Assembly: GCA_947458265.1 (NCBI GenBank)
Contig: CANGYF010000007.1
Coordinates: 124,001 to 188,000, forward strand
Origin: Betaproteobacteria bacterium
Lineage (GTDB): Bacteria > Pseudomonadota > Gammaproteobacteria > Burkholderiales > CAIKXV01
Length of the DNA: 64,000 nucleotides
Direction of reading: 5' to 3'
Shown: piece after piece, positions 19,427 to 26,832 of the stretch
Layout of the letters: every line of letters begins with the position of its first letter
Position numbering within the stretch: the first letter of the stretch is position 1
Made by a program: the position numbers and the translations under genes
Notes under the pieces: generated by a model
The model's database searches: none
Told to the model about the DNA's origin: nothing
The model's input: only the letters and a program-made list of their open reading frames with translations

Positions 19427-19569
19427 TGCTACTCCTCTCGCGCCGTCCGGGACTGTCACCGGGCCGGCAAACCCCCGATGATCGCACGGTCGGCCGGGCT
19501 CAGGCCAGCCGCGGCAGCGGCGCCAGCGCGCGGCCCGGCGTGCCAACAGGCGGATGTGCCTGGACCGGG

Positions 19570-21516
19570 CTACAGGCGGAAGCCCAGCGCCACGAGCCGC
19601 TGCCGTACTGCCGGTTCCTGCAGCAGCAGGATGAACGCGCGCACCGCAGGCCGCGCCGCCCTCGCCTCCGGCACCACGAAGTCGTAGTGCTCTTCCTGCA
19701 TCGGGATGAAGCCGAGGCCGTATTGAGCGGCGACGGTATCGATCGCGATGCCCCAGTCCGCACGCCCTTGCGCGACGGCCGCCGCCACCGCGTTGTGCGA
19801 TTTCGTCTGCACGCCGTACCCCGCTGGCTGTCGGCCGTCGAGCAGCCGGTCGACCAGTACGCGCGTACCGCTGCCCGGGTTGCGGTTGACCAGCGTGCAG
19901 TCTGCATCGGCTAGCGCCACGGCGACCGCTTCGGCGAGCGACCGGCCTTCGAAACGCCCGTCCCCCGGACGGAACACCAGCCCCTGCATGCGCCGATAGC
20001 CCTCGACCAGCAGCAGGCCGTCATCGAGGAGGTGGCGGTTGTAGGTGCCGGTCGCCGGATCCATCAGGTGGATACCGGCGATGTCGCACTCGCCCCGCCG
20101 TGCCGCGGCCAGGCCACCCATGCTGCCGACATGCAGCGCCTTCACGCTCGCGCCCCGTACCTGCAACTCGCCGAGCAGCGCATCCAGCCCGACGCAATGG
20201 CTGCCAATCGCCACCAGGCCGGGGGCTTCGAGCCCCGAGCCGAGCAGTTGCACGTCGACCGGCGTGTCGGCAGCGACGATCTCCTGGTGCTGCCCGATGG
20301 TGACGAAGCCGTCGGCCTGGCTGAACGCGGTGACCGAGCCGGAGCCCTTGCCCATCGGATAGGCGGCAAGGCCGGCCTCACCGTCGAACAGCCCCACCAG
20401 CAGGTACTCTGTACGCCCGCGCTCCGAATTGATGCGCACCGGCAGCTTCGCCTGTACCGACTGCCTTCTTTCGGGCGGCAGCCCGGCGAACGCGCGCAGC
20501 ACCGGCGCGACGAACTCGTGGAAGGTGAAGATCGCCGAGGTCGGGAAGCCGGGCAGGATCACCACCGGCTTGCCATCGGTCACCGCGAGACAGACCGGCT
20601 TGCCCGGCTTGAGCGCGACGCCGTGCGCGACGATGCCCGGGTTGCCCAGCTGGCTCACCACCCGGTACGAGAGATCACCCGCGCCCTTGGACGTGCCGCC
20701 GGACAGGATCACCATGTCCGCTTCCATCCCGCGTGCGAGCACCGCCTCGAGCTGTGCATCGTCGTCCGCGACGATGCCGAGCTGGATCGGCTCACCGCCG
20801 AGTTCCTCCACCGCAGCCCCGATGATCGCCGCATTGGAATCGAACACCGCGCCGGGACGGGGCGGCGACCCGGGCGCGACGATCTCGTTGCCGGTGGACA
20901 CGATCGCCACCCGCGGCCTGCGCCAAACCTCGACCTCGGCCAGCCCGATCGCGGCGAGCACGCCGATCTCGCGCGAGGTAAGCCGCTGGCCCTGGCGCAG
21001 CACCGTCTCGCCGCGCGCGATGTCGGTGCCGGCGAAGGTGATGTTCTGCCCGGGCGGCACCGAGTTGCGACATTCCACGCCGCCGTCATCAGTGGCCTCG
21101 GTCTGCTCCACCATGATCACCGCATCGGCGCCGCGCGGCAGCATGCCGCCGGTGGCGATGATCGACGCCCGACCGCTGGCGACAAGCTCGGCCGGTGCTC
21201 GACCTGGTTCGATCACCTCGTCGTTGAGCGCGAGACGCCGTGGGCTCTCCTCCATGGCACCGAAGGTGTCGGCGGCGACCAGGGCGAAGCCGTCGACATT
21301 GGAGCGATCGAAGGCCGGCACGTCGACCGGCGACATCACGGTCGCGGCCAGCACGCGGTGCAGTGCGTGGCCGAGCGGCACCGTCTCGCGGCCCAGTGGC
21401 GCGAGCAGCAGGTGGCGGCGGAAGCGGTCGGTGGCTTCGTCGCGGGTGATGACTTCGAGGAACTGCTCCTGGCGCGCGGCGCTGCGTGCACCGGCCTTGC
21501 TGGTCTTGTCCGGCAT
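19570..21516 (-). CDS. MoeA molybdotransferase fused to a periplasmic-binding-protein-like domain
   Basis: A 648-residue fusion. Residues 1 to about 430 are MoeA, which inserts molybdate into adenylylated molybdopterin: VPAFDRSNVDGFA, IATGGMLPRGADAV, VSTGNEIV and ILSGGTSKGAGD are seen. Residues about 450-648 are a PBP-like (LysR-substrate-like) domain, including GSMGGLAAARRGECDIAGIHL and NRNPGSGTRVLVDRLL. That domain is thought to bind molybdate or tungstate, but this is not proven. ATG at 21516 is preferred to TTG at 21525. It lies 31 bases after a second moeA. Confidence 0.93.
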   Translation of the reverse strand: MPDKTSKAGARSAARQEQFLEVITRDEATDRFRRHLLLAPLGRETVPLGHALHRVLAATVMSPVDVPAFDRSNVDGFALVAADTFGAMEESPRRLALNDEVIEPGRAPAELVASGRASIIATGGMLPRGADAVIMVEQTEATDDGGVECRNSVPPGQNITFAGTDIARGETVLRQGQRLTSREIGVLAAIGLAEVEVWRRPRVAIVSTGNEIVAPGSPPRPGAVFDSNAAIIGAAVEELGGEPIQLGIVADDDAQLEAVLARGMEADMVILSGGTSKGAGDLSYRVVSQLGNPGIVAHGVALKPGKPVCLAVTDGKPVVILPGFPTSAIFTFHEFVAPVLRAFAGLPPERRQSVQAKLPVRINSERGRTEYLLVGLFDGEAGLAAYPMGKGSGSVTAFSQADGFVTIGQHQEIVAADTPVDVQLLGSGLEAPGLVAIGSHCVGLDALLGELQVRGASVKALHVGSMGGLAAARRGECDIAGIHLMDPATGTYNRHLLDDGLLLVEGYRRMQGLVFRPGDGRFEGRSLAEAVAVALADADCTLVNRNPGSGTRVLVDRLLDGRQPAGYGVQTKSHNAVAAAVAQGRADWGIAIDTVAAQYGLGFIPMQEEHYDFVVPEARAARPAVRAFILLLQEPAVRQRLVALGFRL

Positions 21517-21547
21517 GCGGTCCAACCCGGGTGGCGGGTGTCGGATA

Positions 21548-22786
21548 TCAGGGCTCGTAAAGGTACACGTCGACGGCGGTGCCTGCCGCCTGGCCTTCGC
21601 TGTCGCCGGGGACGATCACGAAGCCGTCGGCGCGGGTGGTGGACGACAGGATCGATGCGCCGCTCAACGCGAGCGGCTCGGCGCCGTCCTCGCCCAGGCG
21701 CACGCGGCAGTAGTCGACCCGGCCGACCTGCGAGGCGATCTTGCGGGTGAGCAGCACGCGGCGCACCGGGTGCGGCCATCCGGACGGGCGGCCGCCGAGC
21801 ATGCGCAGTGCGCGGCCGGCGAAGAAGTCGTAGGCGCACAGGCAGGACACCGGGTTGCCCGGCAGCAGGAACACCAGCGCAGCGCCGACCCGTCCGAAGC
21901 CGGCCGGGCTGGACGGTCGCATCGCGACGCCATGCACGCCGAGCTCGCCTTCAGCCGCGACGATGCCCGGCGCATGGTCCTCGCTGCCGACGCTGGAGCC
22001 ACCGGAGACCAGCACCACATCGGCACCGGGCGCGCAGATCGCCTCGCGGATGGCTTCGCGCCGGTCGGCGACATGCAGCACGGGTTCGAGATCACCGCCA
22101 TCGCGCACGGCCAGCCCGCAGAGCATGCTCGAGTTCGCGTCGTAGACCTGGTGCAGGCCCTTCGGCGTGCCGGGCAGCGCCAGTTCGTCGCCGGTGACCA
22201 CGATGCGCACCCGCGGGCGGCGCACGACCTGTGCTCGGTCCAGGCCGATCGAGGCGATCAGCCCGACGTCCTGCGCCCGCAGCCGGCGCCCGGCCGCGAG
22301 CAGCAGCGATCCCTCGGCCACGTCCTCGGCACGGCGCCCGACATGCTTGCCCGGTGCCAGCGGCGCGGTGACCTCGACCCGGCCATCGCGTTCGGTCGCG
22401 TACTCGGCTGGTACCACCGCATCAGCGCCGTCCGGCAGCGGCGCGCCGGTCATGATGCGCACGGCGCTGCCGATGCCGACACTGCCTTCGTAGGGTCGCC
22501 CCGGCAGCGCCTGGCCGACGACGGCGAACGACAGCGGGTTGTAGTCGCCGGCGCCGTTGGTCCCGGCGCCGCGCAGCGCATAGCCGTCCATCGCGGAGCG
22601 GTCGAACGACGGCACGTCCATGGTCGAGTGCAGGTCGGCGGCCAGCACGCGACCATGCAGCGCGTCGAGCAGCACTACCTCGGGGCCGAGCACTGCGGCC
22701 TGCGCGTCGATCCAGGCCAGCGCATCCTCGACCGTGGCCCGCGCGGAGAAGCCGCGCATGCGTACATCCTGCACTGGTGCGGTCAT
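21548..22786 (-). CDS. moeA: molybdopterin molybdotransferase MoeA
   Basis: A 412-residue stand-alone MoeA of ordinary length, with VPSFDRSAMDGYA, IMTGAPLPDGADAV, IVVTGDELALPG and VLVSGGSSVGSEDHA. It catalyses the last step of Mo-molybdopterin assembly in the cytosol. It is 34 bases after the nitrile hydratase alpha-type gene and upstream of the MoeA-PBP fusion. Two MoeA paralogues in series may specialise, for example for molybdenum and tungsten or for different cofactor forms. No molybdoenzyme is visible in the window. Confidence 0.93.
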   Translation of the reverse strand: MTAPVQDVRMRGFSARATVEDALAWIDAQAAVLGPEVVLLDALHGRVLAADLHSTMDVPSFDRSAMDGYALRGAGTNGAGDYNPLSFAVVGQALPGRPYEGSVGIGSAVRIMTGAPLPDGADAVVPAEYATERDGRVEVTAPLAPGKHVGRRAEDVAEGSLLLAAGRRLRAQDVGLIASIGLDRAQVVRRPRVRIVVTGDELALPGTPKGLHQVYDANSSMLCGLAVRDGGDLEPVLHVADRREAIREAICAPGADVVLVSGGSSVGSEDHAPGIVAAEGELGVHGVAMRPSSPAGFGRVGAALVFLLPGNPVSCLCAYDFFAGRALRMLGGRPSGWPHPVRRVLLTRKIASQVGRVDYCRVRLGEDGAEPLALSGASILSSTTRADGFVIVPGDSEGQAAGTAVDVYLYEP

Positions 22787-22820
22787 CGGACGCCCTGCGC
22801 GCTGCCAGCCGGCCGCGCCC

Positions 22821-23489
22821 TCAGGGGGCGAGCGCCTGCGACACGCCGATCATGCTGTCGCGGGTGACCAGGCCGGCGAGCCGCTGTTCGTCCCAGCCGT
22901 CGGTGCCCTCGGGACGCAGCGGGATCACCAGGTAGCGCATGTCCGCGGTGGAGTCCACGACGCGGATCTCGCGCTGGGCAGGCAGCTCGGTGCCGAACTC
23001 ACTGAGAACGGCACGCGGCTCGATCACCACCCGCGAACGGTACTCGCGGCTCTTGTACCAGGCGGGCGGGATGCCGAGGATGTTGCGCGGATAGCAGGAA
23101 CACAGCGTGCAGCACACCACGTGGTGCAGCTGCGCCGTGTTCTCGAGCACGGTCAGCTCCGGCGTGTTGGCCAGGTCGAGGTCGAACGCCCGTCCCAGTG
23201 CCAGCTTGGCGTCGGCCAGCAGTGCCGCACGGAACGCATCGTCGAGCCAGGCCCGCGCGATGATCGCGGCACCGAGCGCCGGGGTGCGCGATTCGGTCAG
23301 GTCGATCTGGCGCTGCAGGTCACCGGCAGTGAACACCCCCTTCTCGACCAGCAGTTCACGCAGGGCCTGCTCCATCAGCAGCGATTCGGGCTGGTAGTGG
23401 TCCAGGTCGTCGACCGGCGCATGCGGATGGGCATCGCCATCATGGTCGTGGTCATGGTGGACGTGGTCGCCATGGTCGTGGACGGTCAT
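22821..23489 (-). CDS. nitrile hydratase alpha / thiocyanate hydrolase gamma-type metal subunit with His-rich N-terminus
   Basis: This 222-residue subunit carries the non-corrin cobalt or non-heme iron site of nitrile hydratases. The claw motif is C127-T-L-C130-S-C132. Thr in CTLCSC is the cobalt-type form (iron-type has Ser), so cobalt is predicted. An additional Cys126 precedes it. PPAWYKSREYRSRVV downstream is also family-typical. Residues 4-31 contain ten histidines in an Asp/His-rich tail not normal for the family; it may bind metal. It overlaps the preceding gene by four bases (ATGA). Substrate could be a nitrile or thiocyanate. Confidence 0.9.
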   Translation of the reverse strand: MTVHDHGDHVHHDHDHDGDAHPHAPVDDLDHYQPESLLMEQALRELLVEKGVFTAGDLQRQIDLTESRTPALGAAIIARAWLDDAFRAALLADAKLALGRAFDLDLANTPELTVLENTAQLHHVVCCTLCSCYPRNILGIPPAWYKSREYRSRVVIEPRAVLSEFGTELPAQREIRVVDSTADMRYLVIPLRPEGTDGWDEQRLAGLVTRDSMIGVSQALAP

Positions 23490-23800
23490 CGGGAGCCTTC
23501 CGGTGCGGCGTCAAGTGGCTGGAGCCAGTGTTCGAACAGGTCGGCGATGATCCGGTAGGGAGCCTCGCGCAGCCGGTCTCCCCACACCTCGGCAGCATCG
23601 AACTCGACCTGGTACAGCGTGAGCGCCGGCAGGCCGGGCTTGTGGTACGCCAGCGCTTCCGGGTTCGGGTAGCGACCGAGCGCACGCACCACCACCCCGC
23701 GCTTGCCGCGCAGGTAATGCGGCGTGCGGCAATGCGTGGACGGCTCGCCGGTGAGAACAGTGACCGGCATGCCGGCGGGCAGCGGCTGGCGCGCGCTCAT
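23486..23800 (-). CDS. nitrile hydratase beta C-terminal-type (ScnA-like) SH3-fold subunit
   Basis: This 104-residue protein matches only the C-terminal SH3-like half of nitrile hydratase beta. It has the conserved THCRTPHYLRGKRGVV segment, whose Arg contacts the oxidised cysteines in known structures, and ends LFEHWLQP. Thiocyanate hydrolase alpha (ScnA) has this same composition. It overlaps its neighbours by four bases on each side, so all three subunits should be made in equal amounts. Confidence 0.87.
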   Translation of the reverse strand: MSARQPLPAGMPVTVLTGEPSTHCRTPHYLRGKRGVVVRALGRYPNPEALAYHKPGLPALTLYQVEFDAAEVWGDRLREAPYRIIADLFEHWLQPLDAAPEGSR

Positions 23801-24114
23801 GCACCCGCCCTGCGCGCTGCGGCAAGCGTGGCCATGCGCTGCTCGAGTTCCGTCTGGCCGACCAGCCCGCGCTCGATCGCCAGCAGGCGCACGGCCCTCA
23901 ACCAGCGTTCATAGTAGGACAGGTCGTGGTAGGCCTGAGGATCGAGCGACTCGATGCACCGGCGCATCGCATCGACGGTGAAATGGCCCTTCTGCGGATG
24001 GGCGAGCAGGCGCAGCATCGCATCGACGCGCTGGTCGAACAGCGTGCGTGCATGCTCGGCCCGCTGGATCGGACCGGCCGGGTCGCCACCCATGTCGTGA
24101 ACGCTCTTCACCAT
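23797..24114 (-). CDS. nitrile hydratase beta N-terminal-type (ScnB-like) subunit
   Basis: This 105-residue protein matches the helical N-terminal half of nitrile hydratase beta. It starts VKSVHDMGGDPAGPI, compared with the family VHDLGG, and has AYHDLSYYERWLRA and ERGLV. The VHDxGG start argues against the small activator proteins that share the helical region. It is the first of three overlapping subunit genes, begins 4 bases after the Bug receptor stop, and the N-C-alpha order is that of thiocyanate hydrolase scnB-scnA-scnC. Confidence 0.87.
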   Translation of the reverse strand: MVKSVHDMGGDPAGPIQRAEHARTLFDQRVDAMLRLLAHPQKGHFTVDAMRRCIESLDPQAYHDLSYYERWLRAVRLLAIERGLVGQTELEQRMATLAAARRAGA

Positions 24115-24118
24115 GGCC

Positions 24119-25165
24119 CTATTCTGCCTTGATCCCGGCCGCGCGGATGATCTTGCCCAGCGCGTCGATCTCCGACTTCAGGAACGCGCCGAACGCCTGC
24201 GGGCTGCTCGGCCAGGGCTCCGCATAGAGCGTGGCCAGCCGCTCCTTCAGTTCCGGAGTCGCCAGCGCGCGCCCGATCTCGGCATTGATCGCCGACACGA
24301 CGCCGGCCGGCGTGCCGCGCGGCGAAACGAGGCCCCACCACTGCATGATCTGGTAGCCGGCCAGCCCCTGCTCGGCCATCGTCGGGATCTCGGGCGTCAG
24401 GCTGTGCCGCTTCGGTCCGGTGGTGCCGACCGCGCGCATCTTGCCCGCCTTCACCAGCGGCATCGCCGCAAGCATGCTGCTGGCCGAAAACGACACCTCG
24501 CCGCCTGCAAGCGCCGCCAGGGCCGGCACGGCGCCCTTGTAGGGCACGACGGTGAACTCGAACTTGCCCATCATCCGGAACAGCTCGCCGCTCAGGTCTC
24601 CGGTCGTGCCCCGGCCCGGCGATCCGAAGTTGAACTTCCCCGGGTTGGCGCGCGCGAAGGCGATCAGTTCCTGCGCCGTCTTCGCCGGCACGACGTTGGC
24701 GACCGTCACCACCTGCGGCGCGGTCGCGATCCCGCCCAGCGGCGTGAAGTCGCGCATCACGTCGATCGACAGCTTGCTGTAGAGCGAAGGCAGGCTGGCC
24801 AGCGCGGGCTCCGCCAGCATCAGGGTGTAGCCGTCGGCTCCAGCGCGGGCGGTGAGTTCGGCCGCGATCAGGCCACCGGCCCCGGTACGGTTGTCGACGA
24901 TCGTGGTCTGGCCCCAGGACTGGCTGAACTGGGCACCGATCGTGCGCGCCATCACGTCGGCGGCACCGCCAGCGGCGAACGGCACGATGAAGCGCACCGG
25001 CTTGACGGGGAAAGCCTCCGCCGCGGCGACGGCGCCCGGGGCGAGGCAGGACAGGCAGAACATCGACGCGATCGCGGCATGGATCTGGCGGGGAACGCGA
25101 CCGGCGAGGCGGTTCACCGGGGTCGCTGCGAGCAGGTCTGCGTGGGCAATCGGGCGCATCGTCAT
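24119..25165 (-). CDS. Bug/TctC-family solute receptor in the nitrile hydratase operon
   Basis: A 348-residue periplasmic receptor; after a long leader (signal-like segment to about residue 50) the mature start is FPVKPVRFIVPFAAGGAAD. TIVDNRTGAGG and ANPGKFNFGSPGRGTTG are typical. It overlaps the amidase stop by four bases and is followed 4 bases later by the hydratase subunits. It is therefore a likely binder of the nitrile, amide or acid processed by this operon. No cognate TctAB membrane subunits are present in the window. Confidence 0.93.
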   Translation of the reverse strand: MTMRPIAHADLLAATPVNRLAGRVPRQIHAAIASMFCLSCLAPGAVAAAEAFPVKPVRFIVPFAAGGAADVMARTIGAQFSQSWGQTTIVDNRTGAGGLIAAELTARAGADGYTLMLAEPALASLPSLYSKLSIDVMRDFTPLGGIATAPQVVTVANVVPAKTAQELIAFARANPGKFNFGSPGRGTTGDLSGELFRMMGKFEFTVVPYKGAVPALAALAGGEVSFSASSMLAAMPLVKAGKMRAVGTTGPKRHSLTPEIPTMAEQGLAGYQIMQWWGLVSPRGTPAGVVSAINAEIGRALATPELKERLATLYAEPWPSSPQAFGAFLKSEIDALGKIIRAAGIKAE

Positions 25166-26832
25166 TCTCCAGGAAGCGTGCAGGAATCGAAACGGAAGGC
25201 GCTGGCCGGTTCGGCCGCGCGCGCCAGCGGTTCGCGGATGCGGCGGATCATCGCGAACGCATGCGGGGCGGCGCGCAGCAGCAGTTCGAACCGGCGTTCG
25301 TCGAGGTCCAGCCCGGCCTGGCCGGCCAGCGCCGCAGCAGCGGCGCGCACCTGCGGCGTCACGCGCGCATCCAGCGGCGCCGCCGGCGCCAGCTCCACCG
25401 GCGGACGCGGTGTACCAGGCACCAGCACAGGCCGGCGCGCCTGCCAGCCGGTCGCGCGTTCATAGGCATGGCCGACGCGCAGCACGGTCGACTCATCGAA
25501 CGGACGGCCACCGATCTGCAGGCCCATCGGCAGGCCGTTGCCGGCAAAGCCGCAGCAGACGATCAGCGCCGGGTTGCCGAGCACGCTGAACGGCGAGAAC
25601 AGCGACGGCTTCTCCCAGAAGGACACCGTGCGGTGCGCATCGAGCCTGGGCGCAGGACCGGCGCCAGGGGTGACGAGCACATCGAACCGCTCGTACAGCG
25701 GCAGCGCCGCCTCGAGCAGGCCGCGCCGTACCCGCTGCGCGAGCATGTAGTCGGACGCCTGGAACAGCGCGCCGGCGAGGCCGCCACGGCCGAGGAAGTC
25801 CTCGCCGAAGTCGGCGGGCCGCGACACCAGCGCGTCCCGGTAGATCGAGAACAGCTCGGACAGCGAGATCACCGTCTTCACATCGTGATAGACCTGTGCC
25901 GGATGCATCCGTATCTCTTCGACGCTCGCGCCGAGCGATCGCAGCACGTCCAGGGCCGCTTCGGTCGCGCGCACCAGTTCGGCCGGGGTGTCGACATCCT
26001 GCTCCCACAGGTGGCGGGCGACACCGATGCGCACGCCGCGCAGGTCTTCCTGCCCGCGCAGTGCGGCACGGTAGTCCGGCACCGCCCGCGCGGCGCTGGC
26101 CGGATCCGCTGGATCATGGCCGGCGATCGCCTGCAGCAGGATCGCGCAATCCTCCACCGTGCGCGCCATCGGGCCGCAGTGGTCGAAGGACCACGAGTTC
26201 GGCAGCACGCCGCCACGGCTGACCAGGCCATACGTGGGCTTGAGCCCGGCCAGGCCGCACAGCGCCGACGGCGTGCGGATCGAGCCTCCGGTATCGCTGC
26301 CGAGCGCGGCCGGGACGAAGCCGGCCGCCAGCGCGGCACCCGGACCGCTGCTCGACCCCCCGGTGATGTGCTCGAGGTTCCACGGATTGCGCGCCGGGGG
26401 CCAGGGCAGGTCGAGCGACGGCCCGCCGTGCGCGAACTCGTGCGTGGCCAGCTTGCCCAGCAGCACGGCTCCTGCCGCCTGCAGCTTCGCCACCGCGAAG
26501 CCGTCGCGCGCCGGGACATTGTCGATGCAGATGCGGGAATGGCCCGAGGTGAGCACGCCCGCGGTGTCGAAGATGTCCTTCAACGCGAACGGCATGCCAT
26601 GCATCGGCCCGCGCCAGCCACCGCCTGCGATCTCGGATTCGGCCCGACGTGCCTGCGCCAGCGCGGCATCGGCGGTGACGGTGATGAATGCATTGACCTG
26701 CGGGTCGATCGCCTCGATGCGATCGAGCAGCGAACGGGCGAGTTCGACCGGCGACAGTTGCCTCGCCGCGATCAGCTCCGCGAGCCTGGACAGCGTGAGT
26801 TCGTGCAGCGGGGCGCCACCTGCGTCACTCAC
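25162..26832 (-). CDS. amidase-signature hydrolase
   Basis: A 556-residue enzyme of the amidase signature family, cytosolic, expected to hydrolyse an amide to acid and ammonia. The Ser-cisSer-Lys triad is visible: Lys85 in FALKDIF, cis-Ser160 in GGSSSGPG and nucleophile Ser184 in SDTGGSIR. It is longer than GatA (about 480) and no gatB/gatC is adjacent, so an amide-catabolic role downstream of nitrile hydratase is favoured. The start is GTG at 26832, overlapping the kinase stop by eight bases. Confidence 0.93.
   Translation of the reverse strand: MSDAGGAPLHELTLSRLAELIAARQLSPVELARSLLDRIEAIDPQVNAFITVTADAALAQARRAESEIAGGGWRGPMHGMPFALKDIFDTAGVLTSGHSRICIDNVPARDGFAVAKLQAAGAVLLGKLATHEFAHGGPSLDLPWPPARNPWNLEHITGGSSSGPGAALAAGFVPAALGSDTGGSIRTPSALCGLAGLKPTYGLVSRGGVLPNSWSFDHCGPMARTVEDCAILLQAIAGHDPADPASAARAVPDYRAALRGQEDLRGVRIGVARHLWEQDVDTPAELVRATEAALDVLRSLGASVEEIRMHPAQVYHDVKTVISLSELFSIYRDALVSRPADFGEDFLGRGGLAGALFQASDYMLAQRVRRGLLEAALPLYERFDVLVTPGAGPAPRLDAHRTVSFWEKPSLFSPFSVLGNPALIVCCGFAGNGLPMGLQIGGRPFDESTVLRVGHAYERATGWQARRPVLVPGTPRPPVELAPAAPLDARVTPQVRAAAAALAGQAGLDLDERRFELLLRAAPHAFAMIRRIREPLARAAEPASAFRFDSCTLPGE

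Noticed and set aside
16310-19687. 1125-codon rightward open frame across four genes
   Set aside because: It runs opposite to the MFS, Bug, racemase-family and dehydrogenase genes, all of which show family motifs; the product is His/Arg-rich low-complexity shadow sequence.
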